NCBI RefSeq assembly: GCF_900091475.1
Contig: NZ_FMIB01000002.1
Span: 4,526,001-4,590,000, forward strand
Length of the DNA: 64,000 nucleotides
Origin: Micromonospora chersina
GTDB taxonomy: Bacteria > Actinomycetota > Actinomycetes > Mycobacteriales > Micromonosporaceae
Reading direction: 5' to 3'
A program made the position numbers and the translations under genes. This document shows, one piece after another, positions 17,696 through 24,991 of the stretch (the stretch's first letter is position 1; the number at the start of each line of letters is the position of its first letter). The notes beneath the pieces are model-generated. The model saw nothing but the letters and a program-made list of their open reading frames with translations. It was not told the origin of the DNA and made no database searches.

Positions 17696-17733
17696 GAACG
17701 CCCGGTCGATCCGTGAGGATCGGCCGGGCGTTC
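17696..17733 (+). terminator. terminator of tRNA-Ser (CGA)
   Basis: GAACGCCCGG (17696-17705) pairs with CCGGGCGTTC (17724-17733); CGATCC (17707-17712) pairs with GGATCG (17717-17722) around loop GTGA. The result is a 17-bp stem with one wobble pair, 11 bases after the tRNA. Confidence 0.85.
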
Positions 17734-17759
17734 CGCTTTCGTCGTCGGAGCCGGGGCGG

Positions 17760-18362
17760 TCAGACGTCCAGCGGGTGCGCGGAGATCCGGAGGCGCCCGC
17801 CGGATTCGACCGACCGTGCCGCCGCGCTGGACGGCTTGCGTTCGGCCTGGTCCTCGAACCAGGCCAGGAACTCGGTGGCGAAGTCCAGTCGGGGATACCG
17901 GTCGAGCACCTTTCCAGTGAGAGCCTCGGAGAACTCCTCGGGGCGCCGTCCGGCCACGTCCCAGGACGTCGCGACCTGGAGCAGGTGGGACTCGGCGTCC
18001 TCGGCGGCGGACACGTCGGCGCGCATGTGGGTCACGATGACGTGTTCCGCGCGGGCCGCGCGGGCCTCGGGCCAGCCGGCGGCCACTCCGAACACCCACG
18101 CCAGGTGCCCGCCGGCCTCCTCGAACGGGAGCGAGTGGCTGTCGAACGGCTCGGTGAGCCCGGTGTCGTGCAGGAGCGCCGAGACGTAGTACAGCTCGTC
18201 GTCGAACGCGATGCCGTGTGCGCCCGCGTACGTCACCCCCCACACGTACGAGCGGATGGAGTGGTTGAGCAGCGCGGGCGAGCAGTAGCGGGTGGCCACG
18301 GACAGCGCCGCCGTCGCCGCCGGCGTACGGGGAAGGTCCGGCAATCCGGAGGATTCGGGCAT
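17760..18362 (-). CDS. HD-domain phosphohydrolase-like protein
   Basis: 200 residues forming one HD domain: NHSIRSYVWG near 33 (first His), SALLHDTGL near 61 (the HD pair), EHVIVTHM near 106 and a distal Asp in the helical C-terminus. It is close to the small HD group that includes cyanamide-hydratase-like proteins, but no substrate can be assigned. A -10 box TACGAT (18374-18369) ends six bases before the ATG, so it may have its own leaderless transcript. It also lies 33 bp after the NACHT gene in the same direction and may be co-transcribed with it. Confidence 0.82.
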   Translation of the reverse strand: MPESSGLPDLPRTPAATAALSVATRYCSPALLNHSIRSYVWGVTYAGAHGIAFDDELYYVSALLHDTGLTEPFDSHSLPFEEAGGHLAWVFGVAAGWPEARAARAEHVIVTHMRADVSAAEDAESHLLQVATSWDVAGRRPEEFSEALTGKVLDRYPRLDFATEFLAWFEDQAERKPSSAAARSVESGGRLRISAHPLDV

Positions 18363-18395
18363 GAGTGGATCGTAGTTCCGCCGTGCCGGTCCTGG

Positions 18396-20543
18396 TCACC
18401 GCGTCGAGGTGGGCTCCGCTGGATCCTGCCGTGCCGGCGCCGCGCCCGGTCGCGTCCCCTCCCGCCGGGCCTGCGCGGCGGCGCGGAACCGCAGCAGCGG
18501 CATGTCGGCCTCGGCCCGCTCGGCGAAGTGGTCGAGCAGTTCCCGGTGCACGAAGATGTAGCCGTCGCCGACCTGACGCAGGAAGAGGCACTGCACCGCG
18601 TGGTCGAGGAACGGCAGCAGCGGGTACGGCACCAGGTCCGCCCGGGCGAGCCGCCGCCGGACCAGGGCCTGCTCGATCATCGGGGAGACCGCTACCACGC
18701 TGAACAGCAGGAGGCTCGTGCCGCCACCCAGCAGCACCGCGAAGCGGAGCGCCTCCATCGCGCCCCGCGCCAGCGCGACCGGCACGAAGCCGAGCACGGC
18801 GACGCCCACACCGAGCGTGAGGAAAGTGCCGGCCATGACTGTCAGCCGCTGCCGCAGCAACGGGCTGGGCAGCTCGCGGCGGCCGGTACGGGGCGGCGGC
18901 GGCCGGAAGTAGAGCAGCACCTGGGCGCTGTCGAGGCCGACCAGGGCGACCACCGTGGCGAGGAAGGTCCCGGCGCCGTAGCCGAGGCCGGTGGTCCAGC
19001 TCGGCCCGCCGGGGGCGAGCCAGCCGGTGAGCCCGCCGACGGCCGCGCCGGCGACGAGCGCCGAGAGCTGGACGGACCGTTCCAGCCCCGCGAGCTCCGT
19101 GGTCCAGGCCACCACCCAGCTCTCCGGGCGGCGGTCCTCGCGGTCGCGGATGGCCCAGGTCAGGTCGAACAGGTCGTCGTAGTTGGCCGCGTACATGAGC
19201 ACGGCCAGCCCCAGCAGGCCACCGGCGACCACCAGGCCGGTCACCGAGCCGAGCGCCCAGCCGGCGGCGCTGAGCAGCGCGGCGAGCGCGGTGCAGCTGA
19301 GCAGCCGGGTGATCGCCGTCGAGGTCCACAGCGCGGCCGAGTGCCGGGCCGACCACGACTCGTCGATCATGTCGAGCACGAAGACCGTCTGCTCGCGCAG
19401 GCTCAGCACCCGGGCGAGGGTGGCGAGGTGGCCGGCGGTCCGCTCGGGTGGATACCCGGGGTGCGGCCGGCGGCGCAGCATGGTGTCGACGTAACGGGTG
19501 AAGAGGCGTTCGCGGCCGGAGCCGGCCGGGGCCCGGTCGGTGTCCGCGCCGGTCGGGTCGGCGTACGCCAGCGCCATGATGCTGAGCATCAGCGGCGAGT
19601 CGGCGAGCTTCCACAGCTCGGGGTCGGCGTCGAGCGCGTCCCGCAGGCCGCCCAGCCCTGGCCGGTCGAGGTACCGGGCGATCTGCGACCGGTCCAGCGG
19701 CTGGATGGCGACGGCGCCGTAGAGGGGCAGCTCCGACCGGAGCCGGGCGTACTCCGCCTGCCGGCAGCAGACGGCGATCGGGGTGAGCGGCTGCCGGCCG
19801 TGGAACGCGGCGATCGCCTCGGCGCAGGCGTCGCGGTGCTGCTCGGCCACCTCGTCGAGGCCGTCCAGCAGCGGCAGGATCTCTCCGGCGGCCACCCAGG
19901 CGGTCGCCTGTTCGGCCGGTATGCCGTACCGCTCGGTGAGCTGCTCGACGAGCCACTGCTCGAGGGGTCGGCGGAGGGTGGCCCAGGAGGACAGGTTGAA
20001 CACGGCCGGGATCGGGGCGTCCGGGTCGTGGTCGGCGCGGTCGAGCAGGTCCCGGGCGAGTTCCAGCAGGGTGGTCGTCTTGCCGGCGCCGGGGGCGCCG
20101 ACGATGACCACCGCCTGGTCGAGCTGGTCGAACACTGCCGACATCGAGGTCCGGTCGTCCAGCGAGCCGGTGAGGCCGTCCCGGTGGCTGGCCCGCAGGC
20201 TCCACGGGTGCCGGCGGTCGTCGGCGGTCGCGGCGATGCCCAGCTCGATCCGCGCCTCCTCGTACAGGGAGCGGTCCAGGACGCTTGTCACCCAGTAGCG
20301 GCGGACCCGCTCCAGCAGCACCTTCCGGGCCCGCGCCGCGCCGGCGGTGCCCATCCGCCGCGGCTCCCGGCCGCGCTGCACCTCGATGACCACGAGGACC
20401 GTCACGAGCAGCAGGACCAACGGCCAGGCCAACCAGAGGTACGGGGACCAGCGCACGGGCAGCGCCCCGGTGGCGACGTTCGTGGCCACGCCCAGCAGGG
20501 CCACGACGATCACCGACAGGCCGACCATGACCACCCGACGCAT
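18396..20543 (-). CDS. membrane-anchored NACHT ATPase
   Basis: 715 residues. Two N-terminal transmembrane helices (about 5-24 and 33-53) lead to a STAND/NACHT ATPase: Walker A GAPGAGKTTTLLEL near 148, Walker B LPLLDGLDE near 223 and ICCRQAEY-type sensor 1 near 255. A helical region (LADSPLMLSIMALAYAD, typical NACHT winged-helix region) follows to about 370. Roughly five to six more hydrophobic helices lie between 400 and 640, and a soluble tail (YIFVHRELLDHFAE) ends the protein. There are no repeats of the sensor type usual in NLR-like proteins. It may sense membrane or envelope stress or phage entry (inference). No ribosome site is seen before the ATG; TAGAGA six bases upstream hints at leaderless transcription. 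Confidence 0.85.
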   Translation of the reverse strand: MRRVVMVGLSVIVVALLGVATNVATGALPVRWSPYLWLAWPLVLLLVTVLVVIEVQRGREPRRMGTAGAARARKVLLERVRRYWVTSVLDRSLYEEARIELGIAATADDRRHPWSLRASHRDGLTGSLDDRTSMSAVFDQLDQAVVIVGAPGAGKTTTLLELARDLLDRADHDPDAPIPAVFNLSSWATLRRPLEQWLVEQLTERYGIPAEQATAWVAAGEILPLLDGLDEVAEQHRDACAEAIAAFHGRQPLTPIAVCCRQAEYARLRSELPLYGAVAIQPLDRSQIARYLDRPGLGGLRDALDADPELWKLADSPLMLSIMALAYADPTGADTDRAPAGSGRERLFTRYVDTMLRRRPHPGYPPERTAGHLATLARVLSLREQTVFVLDMIDESWSARHSAALWTSTAITRLLSCTALAALLSAAGWALGSVTGLVVAGGLLGLAVLMYAANYDDLFDLTWAIRDREDRRPESWVVAWTTELAGLERSVQLSALVAGAAVGGLTGWLAPGGPSWTTGLGYGAGTFLATVVALVGLDSAQVLLYFRPPPPRTGRRELPSPLLRQRLTVMAGTFLTLGVGVAVLGFVPVALARGAMEALRFAVLLGGGTSLLLFSVVAVSPMIEQALVRRRLARADLVPYPLLPFLDHAVQCLFLRQVGDGYIFVHRELLDHFAERAEADMPLLRFRAAAQARREGTRPGAAPARQDPAEPTSTR

Positions 20544-20590
20544 GCGTCGTCTCTACCGTCCGCAGGGGCGCACGCACAACCCGCGTCCGG

Positions 20591-21121
20591 TCAGCAGGGG
20601 CCGTAGCCCTCGTCGAAGAGGCGGCGGGCCCAGTCCGCGTACCCGGCGATGATCTTCCGGACCGTGCTGCCGTCGTGCAGGAAGAGGTACGCGCGGTCGC
20701 CGCTGCGGGCGAGCAGCCCGTCGAACCGGTGCATCTCCTGTGGAGCGTCGAGGTCGACCACCGACGGGTACGCGGCGTGCACGGCGTCGACAGGCGTGCC
20801 GACGGTGATCCCTTCGGGTGTGCTCATCGGGTCGTCGAGCCACAGCAGGACGAGCCGGTCGTCGACGAAGATCGGGCTCACCGAGCCGTGCCCGGCCAGC
20901 GTGGGCCCGCACGCGTCCTCGTCGGTGCGCAGCACGCCGCGCCGGGCCAGGTCCTCCTCGGTGGCCCCGAACTCGGCGTTGCCGAGCCCGTCGAGGCTTA
21001 CCACCTCGGCGGCCCCGACGGGCCGGGCCGGCACGTCCGGTCCCTGTGGACGGACGCCGCTGCCGGCGATCGAGGCGGCCGCCATCAGTGCGGCGATGAA
21101 TCCGAATTGTCGCAATCTCAT
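20591..21121 (-). CDS. exported protein of unknown function
   Basis: 176 residues from ATG 21121, with GGGGGAT six bases upstream. A signal peptide (MRLRQFGFIAALMAAASIAGSG) leads into a domain with LGNAEFGATEEDL, then an acidic DEDACGPTL, PIFVDDRLVLLWL, ITVGTPVDAVHAAYP and GSTVRKIIAGYA. The GATEEDL...GITVGTPVDAV pattern resembles short secreted proteins with an ACT/beta-sandwich repeat, but I cannot assign a family. Two cysteines, one in DACG and one at the C-terminal GYGPC, could form a disulfide. Overlaps the gene before it by four bases. Confidence 0.7.
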   Translation of the reverse strand: MRLRQFGFIAALMAAASIAGSGVRPQGPDVPARPVGAAEVVSLDGLGNAEFGATEEDLARRGVLRTDEDACGPTLAGHGSVSPIFVDDRLVLLWLDDPMSTPEGITVGTPVDAVHAAYPSVVDLDAPQEMHRFDGLLARSGDRAYLFLHDGSTVRKIIAGYADWARRLFDEGYGPC

Positions 21122-21732
21122 GCAATCCCCCAGTCCCCAACGGGACCGGGGCGTGGAGGTTGCTGGTGCTGGTCGGATTGCCGCAGTTCCCACTCCTCGG
21201 CCAGCTCGTCCCAGTAGTCCGCGGAGAGTCCGCGCCGGCCGTGCGCCAGCCAACCGGCCGTGTCGCGCTCCAGGTGCAGGCCCAGTTCGGCGAACGGGTC
21301 GATCCACGGCCCCGGCTCGGCGCCGAGCCGGGCGAGCGCCGCGTTGATCGGCCACTCGGCGCGCGGCCGGTCCAGCCGGTCGTCGAAGCAGGGCCCCCAG
21401 CTCGGCTCGCCGCCCAGCCAGACCGCCGCGGCCTGGTGGCCGAGCCCGCCGGCGAACTCCGCCTCCAGGTACGCCACCGGACCCTCCCGGGACCAGCGGG
21501 CCAGCAGTTCGTCAAGGGCGGGCGAGAGGACGAGCTGGAACGGCTGCTCCGCCGAGGGCTCCCCGGTGGCGAAGTCGGGCAGCCGGCCGGTCAGCTCCTC
21601 GACGAGCTGCGGGGTGACCGGCAGCAGCGCGAAGTCCTGGCGGAGCGCGGCGAGCACCGCGTGGTCCAGGCCGGCGGTCTGCTCGCGGAGCAGCTCGACG
21701 TCGGCGACCACCGCGCTGAGCTGGTAACTCAT
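21118..21732 (-). CDS. cytosolic protein of unknown function, first gene of NACHT cluster
   Basis: 204 residues from ATG 21732; GAGGGGAG lies five bases upstream. An N-terminal helical part (YQLSAVVADVELLREQTAGLDHAVLAALRQ) is followed by an acidic region with conserved-looking tryptophans (AVWLGGEPSWGPCFDDRLDRP, EPGPWIDPFAELGLHL, GLSADYWDELAEEWELRQ). No signal peptide or known motif. It overlaps the secreted gene by four bases (ATGA) and lies directly behind the compound element at 21746-21782. Confidence 0.72.
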   Translation of the reverse strand: MSYQLSAVVADVELLREQTAGLDHAVLAALRQDFALLPVTPQLVEELTGRLPDFATGEPSAEQPFQLVLSPALDELLARWSREGPVAYLEAEFAGGLGHQAAAVWLGGEPSWGPCFDDRLDRPRAEWPINAALARLGAEPGPWIDPFAELGLHLERDTAGWLAHGRRGLSADYWDELAEEWELRQSDQHQQPPRPGPVGDWGIA

Positions 21733-21745
21733 CCGCTCCCCTCGG

Positions 21746-21782
21746 CGTCCACAGGCTGTGGATGGAACATGTGTACGACGGT
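21746..21782 (-). promoter_or_regulatory. compound repeated element, copy B
   Basis: Read on the minus strand: TCGTACACATGTTCCA (21778-21763), a 10-of-12 match in fixed bases to the actinobacterial SOS box TCGAAC-N4-GTTCGA. It directly abuts the palindrome TCCACAG-C-CTGTGGA (21762-21748). The element shares 33 of 37 bases with 48054-48090. It ends 13 bases before the ATG of the NACHT-cluster lead gene, next to its ribosome site. Confidence 0.65.
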
Positions 21783-21785
21783 CGG

Positions 21786-22316
21786 TCAGTCCTCGGCGGC
21801 CGGCGGCGGGTCGGTCATCTCGAAGGCCATGAGGGTGGCGCCCACCCGGACCGTACCGGGCGCGTGCGGCGGCTGGGCGGCGTCGTGCAGCTCGGTCATG
21901 ATCGCTTGCAGCCGCCGGCGGGCCGCCGCCCAGGCGTCGGGGGAGACCCACAGCTCCGCGTCGGTGGTGACGCCGGCCGTCCCCGGGGCGCGGTGGGCCA
22001 CCCGGTCGAGCAGGTTGCGGGCGAGCGACTCGGCGAGCAGCGGCTGCCCCTCCTGCTGCTCGGTGAGCCACGGTCCGCGTACCGCCCGGTAGCGGCGTTC
22101 CCGGCCGCCGCGCCGGGCGCGCACGTCGGCCAGTTCGACAAGGCCGGCGGCGTCCAGCCGGCGCAGGTGCTGGCTGGCGAGAGCGTGGGAGATGGCCAGC
22201 TCCCGGGCGAGCGCGGCGGCGGAGAGCGGCGCGCTCCACAGCAACGAGAGCATGCGCAGACGTACCGGATGGGCCAGCGCGCGCAGGCGCGGGTCGGTGG
22301 TGCTCACGGCCGCCAT
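21786..22316 (-). CDS. ArsR-type winged-helix regulator
   Basis: 176 residues. It opens DPRLRALAHPVRLRMLSLLWSAPLSAAALARELAISHALASQHLRRLDAAGLVEL, a complete ArsR/GntR-like winged helix-turn-helix (residues about 10-65), followed by the wing (RRGGRERRYRAV). The C-terminal half has no metal-binding cysteines and may bind an organic ligand. It is transcribed away from an MFS gene, and a perfect 24-bp inverted repeat lies between them. ATG 22316 is preferred to upstream in-frame codons, which would run through the operator; GTG 22307 is an alternative. Confidence 0.85.
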   Translation of the reverse strand: MAAVSTTDPRLRALAHPVRLRMLSLLWSAPLSAAALARELAISHALASQHLRRLDAAGLVELADVRARRGGRERRYRAVRGPWLTEQQEGQPLLAESLARNLLDRVAHRAPGTAGVTTDAELWVSPDAWAAARRRLQAIMTELHDAAQPPHAPGTVRVGATLMAFEMTDPPPAAED

Positions 22317-22340
22317 TGAACCGCACCCGCCGGCACCCTC

Positions 22341-22364
22341 ACCCCCAAGCATTGACTTGGGGGT
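22341..22364. promoter_or_regulatory. operator between ArsR-type regulator and MFS genes
   Basis: ACCCCCAAG (22341-22349) and CTTGGGGGT (22356-22364) form a perfect nine-base inverted repeat around CATTGA. It overlaps the -35 hexamer of the MFS promoter and lies 25 bp upstream of the regulator start, so one bound dimer would control both directions. Confidence 0.8.
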
Positions 22365-22380
22365 CGCGTGTGGACAGAAT
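22352..22380 (+). promoter_or_regulatory. MFS promoter
   Basis: TTGACT (22352-22357), a 17-base spacer and CAGAAT (22375-22380): one of the best housekeeping-sigma promoters in the window. Transcription would start near 22387, 16 bases before the ATG at 22403. Confidence 0.7.
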
Positions 22381-22402
22381 CGCACCGCACGGGGGAGGTG
22401 CC

Positions 22403-23707
22403 ATGAGCTGGGGTACGACCAGGGTGCTGGGCAGCCGCGACGCCGCGCGCTACCTGGCCGCGGTGCTGGTGTCCGGCTTCGGCACGGCGGCCATGCTCCT
22501 GGTGGCCGGCATCTGGGTGAAGGACCTCACCGGGTCGAGCGGCCTGGCCGGGCTGGTCACCCTCGGCATCTGGGGGCCCGCCCTGATCGCCCCGCTGATC
22601 GGGGTGCTGGCCGACCGGTTCCGCCGCCGGCCGCTGCTGATCTGGCTGCACCTCGCTATGGCCGCCCTGCTGCCGGTGCTGCTGGTCGACACCGCCGTCC
22701 TGGTCTGGCTGATCTTCGCGGTGATGGTCGCGTACGGGGTCAGCTTCGTGCTGATCGACTCGGCCGAGGCGGCGCTGGTGCCGGCCGTGGTCCCCGGCGA
22801 GCTGCTCGGCGACTTCAACGGGCTGCGGATGACTGTCAACGAGGGCATGAAGCTGGTCGCCCCGCTGGCGGGCGCGGGCCTCTTCGCCGCGTACGGCGGG
22901 CGCCCCGTGGTGCTCCTCGACGCCGTCACCTTCGCCCTCGCCGCGCTGCTGCTCTCCCTCATCCGGGTCCGCGAGGCGCCCCCGCCCCCGGCCGAGCCCT
23001 GGACCCGCCAGCTCGCCGAGGGACTCGGGCACCTGCGCCGCCACGCCGTGCTGCGGCACCTCGTCGCCTGCACGGGAGTCGCCATGCTGCTGATCGGGAT
23101 CAACGGCGCCCTCGCGTACGCGGTGGTGGACGACGGCCTGCACCGGCCGCCCGAGTTCAACGGGGTGCTCGGCACGGTGCAGGGCGTGGGGTCGCTGGTC
23201 GGCGGACTGGCCACGGGCGCCCTGTTGCGCCGGCTCGGCGACCGGCGGGTGACCGCGCTCGCGGCCGCGCTCCTGGCCGCGGGCCTGGCGCTGCGGGGGG
23301 CGCCCGGCCTCGTCCCGGTGGCCGCCGGCACCCTGGCGGTCGGGGTGGGGGCGCCGCTGGTGCTGATCACGGTCTGGACCGCGGTGCAGCGGCAGACACC
23401 GAATGCGCTGATCGGGCGGGTGTCCGCGACCGTGAACACCCTCACCTTCGGCCCCGGCACGCTCGCCGTCGTGGCCGGCGCCGGCCTGTTGGAACTTGTC
23501 GACTACCGGGTGATCCAACTGGCCGGGGCGGCCGGCGCCGTCCTGCTCGCCGGCTGGGCGCTACGGGGCGGCCCGCGCCCCGCCGCACCTGACGCCGCGC
23601 GTGGCGCAGCACCGGACGGCCCGCGTGCCGCCGGCGGGGAGGAAGCCGCGCCGGGACCGGCCACCCCGCAGACCGCCCCGGCCGCCGGGACGGCGGAGCG
23701 GGGCTGA
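22403..23707 (+). CDS. MFS exporter controlled by the divergent ArsR-type regulator
   Basis: 434 residues from ATG 22403 with GGGAGG five bases upstream. Twelve hydrophobic helices end near residue 395; the loop motif GVLADRFRRRPLL (motif A) lies near 66. The organisation FGTAAMLLVAGIWVKDLTGSSG is typical of the enterobactin-exporter/macrolide-efflux MFS group. A 40-residue Ala/Pro-rich cytoplasmic tail follows. Likely a drug or metabolite efflux pump induced when the ArsR-type repressor leaves the operator (inference). Confidence 0.88.
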   Translation: MSWGTTRVLGSRDAARYLAAVLVSGFGTAAMLLVAGIWVKDLTGSSGLAGLVTLGIWGPALIAPLIGVLADRFRRRPLLIWLHLAMAALLPVLLVDTAVLVWLIFAVMVAYGVSFVLIDSAEAALVPAVVPGELLGDFNGLRMTVNEGMKLVAPLAGAGLFAAYGGRPVVLLDAVTFALAALLLSLIRVREAPPPPAEPWTRQLAEGLGHLRRHAVLRHLVACTGVAMLLIGINGALAYAVVDDGLHRPPEFNGVLGTVQGVGSLVGGLATGALLRRLGDRRVTALAAALLAAGLALRGAPGLVPVAAGTLAVGVGAPLVLITVWTAVQRQTPNALIGRVSATVNTLTFGPGTLAVVAGAGLLELVDYRVIQLAGAAGAVLLAGWALRGGPRPAAPDAARGAAPDGPRAAGGEEAAPGPATPQTAPAAGTAERG

Positions 23708-23717
23708 CGGCGTACCC

Positions 23718-23754
23718 CGGCAGGGGCCGACCCCGGAGGAGCCGGCCCCTGCCG
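23718..23754. terminator. terminator between convergent MFS and SDR genes
   Basis: CGGCAGGGGCC (23718-23728) pairs perfectly with GGCCCCTGCCG (23744-23754) across a 15-base loop. It lies ten bases after each stop codon. Confidence 0.8.
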
Positions 23755-23763
23755 CGGCGTCGG

Positions 23764-24507
23764 TCAGCCGGTGAAGCCGCCGTCGGCGTTGATCGTCGCG
23801 CCGGTGACGTAGCCGCCGTCCGGCCCGGCCAGGAAGGCCACCACGGCGGCGATCTCGGCGGGCGCGGCGTAGCGACCCAGGGCGGTGAACCCGCGGATGG
23901 CGTCCGCGTTCGGCCCGTCCGCCGGGTTCGCCTCGGTGTCGGTCGGCCCGGGGTTCACCAGGTTCACGGTGATCCCCCGACCGCCCAGCTCCCGGGCGAG
24001 GCCCCGGGTCAGGCCGAGCAGGGCCGTCTTGCTCATCGAGTAGAGGGCGAGACCGGGGAAAACGGCCCGCTCGGCCACGTTGCTCCCGATGTTCACGATC
24101 CGGCCACCGTCGCCCAGGTGCCCGACCGCCGCCTGCGCGAACACGAACGGCGCCCGCACGTTCACCGCTATGGTCCGCTCGACCTCGTCCGGGCCCAGCT
24201 CCGTCACCGGGCCGGTCAGGAACACCCCGGCGTTGTTGACCAGCACGTCGAGCCGGCCGAACTCACCGGCGACCCGGCCGACCGCCGCGCGCGCCGCGGC
24301 CGGGTCGGCGCTGTCCGCCGGCACCGCCAGGGCGCGCCGCCCCACCGCCTTGATCTGCTCCACCAGTTCGGCCGCCCGGTCGGCGCGCCGCTCGTAGGTC
24401 AGCGCCACGTCGGCGCCCTCCTGCGCCAGCCGCAGTGCCACGGCGGCCCCGATACCCCGGCTGCCGCCGGTCACCAATGCCACTTTTCCGTCCAGAACTC
24501 CGGTCAT
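23764..24507 (-). CDS. SDR family oxidoreductase (FabG-like)
   Basis: 247-residue classical short-chain dehydrogenase. The nucleotide site TGGSRGIGAAVA is near residue 14, NNAGV near 92, catalytic Ser near 141 (NIGSNV) and YSMSK near 154. The residue after the second strand region (TYERR) favours NADPH. The closing YVTGATINADGGFTG is usual for FabG-like enzymes. Substrate unknown. CAGGCT (24519-24514) ends six bases before the ATG and could be a -10 box of a leaderless mRNA. Confidence 0.88.
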   Translation of the reverse strand: MTGVLDGKVALVTGGSRGIGAAVALRLAQEGADVALTYERRADRAAELVEQIKAVGRRALAVPADSADPAAARAAVGRVAGEFGRLDVLVNNAGVFLTGPVTELGPDEVERTIAVNVRAPFVFAQAAVGHLGDGGRIVNIGSNVAERAVFPGLALYSMSKTALLGLTRGLARELGGRGITVNLVNPGPTDTEANPADGPNADAIRGFTALGRYAAPAEIAAVVAFLAGPDGGYVTGATINADGGFTG

Positions 24508-24585
24508 GCCACAAGCCTGGTCGGTGGCGGGCGGGGAGTCTGGCGGCGATCAGACGCCGCGTTGCGGGCGGCCGGGGAACGACGA

Positions 24586-24615
24586 AGGGCCGGCCCCACG
24601 GCGGGAGCCGGCCCT
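24586..24615 (-). terminator. terminator of tRNA-Ser (GGA)
   Basis: AGGGCCGGC (24586-24594) pairs with GCCGGCCCT (24607-24615), with CCC/GGG continuing the stem inside. It begins 11 bases beyond the tRNA 3' end on the minus strand. Confidence 0.75.
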
Positions 24616-24626
24616 CGCGTCGACGG

Positions 24627-24711
24627 CGGAGGATACGAGATTCGAACTCGTGAGGGTGTTAACCCAACACGCTTTCCAAGCGTGCGCCCTAGGCCTCTAG
24701 GCGAATCCTCC
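24627..24711 (-). tRNA. tRNA-Ser (GGA)
   Basis: Complete class II tRNA on the minus strand: acceptor GGAGGAT (24711-24705) with ATCCTCC (24634-24628) and discriminator G at 24627. Anticodon stem CACGC/GCGTG encloses TTGGAAA with anticodon GGA (24677-24675). It has a long variable arm and the T arm ACGAG-TTCGAAT-CTCGT. CCA is not encoded. Confidence 0.97.
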
Positions 24712-24790
24712 GCGAGCCAGGATACAGGTCCCCGACGGGCGGGACACCCCACCACCCCCTGAAGATCCACCCCGGGTCGGGTAGGCTTGG

Positions 24791-24882
24791 CGGCACCCCC
24801 CGTGCGGCGTGCATCTCGTGAACCTCCCCAGGGCCGGAAGGCAGCAAGGATAAGCGGGCTCTGACGGGTGCACGGGGGGCCT
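24791..24882 (+). ncRNA. ffs: small bacterial SRP RNA (4.5S type)
   Basis: Scaffold RNA of the signal recognition particle. The tetraloop-domain hallmark GAACCTCCCCAGGGCCGGAAGGC (split here by the GGAA tetraloop) and AGCAAGGATAAGCGGGCTC are intact at about 24819-24862. The ends pair through CACCCCCCGTGC (24794-24805) and GCACGGGGGG (24870-24879). A -10 box TAGGCT is at 24782-24787. Position before dnaX is the usual actinobacterial arrangement. Ends are good to a few bases. Confidence 0.93.
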
Positions 24883-24991
24883 TTCTGTCTCCGGGTGCCG
24901 GTAACGTCCCTGCGGGTCAGGTCACGGGGTGGTGGGTGGTCACCCGGGGCCGACCGGCGCAGAATGGCTCGGTCGAGAGGAGGCGGGACGG

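Noticed and set aside
18396..20543. Calling the NACHT protein a known bNACHT antiphage protein
   Set aside because: Its many membrane helices and lack of a sensor repeat or effector domain do not match the described soluble types; defence is only a possibility.
17617..20577. A long minus-strand frame overlapping the NACHT gene
   Set aside because: Arg/Pro/Ala-rich translation with no motif, while the NACHT frame has clear Walker motifs and membrane helices.
16905..20606. A 3.7-kb open frame on the plus strand
   Set aside because: It runs through tRNA-Ser(CGA) and antisense to DeoD, HD and NACHT genes. The translation is His/Arg/Gly/Ala-rich without domains, typical of the third-position G+C shadow.
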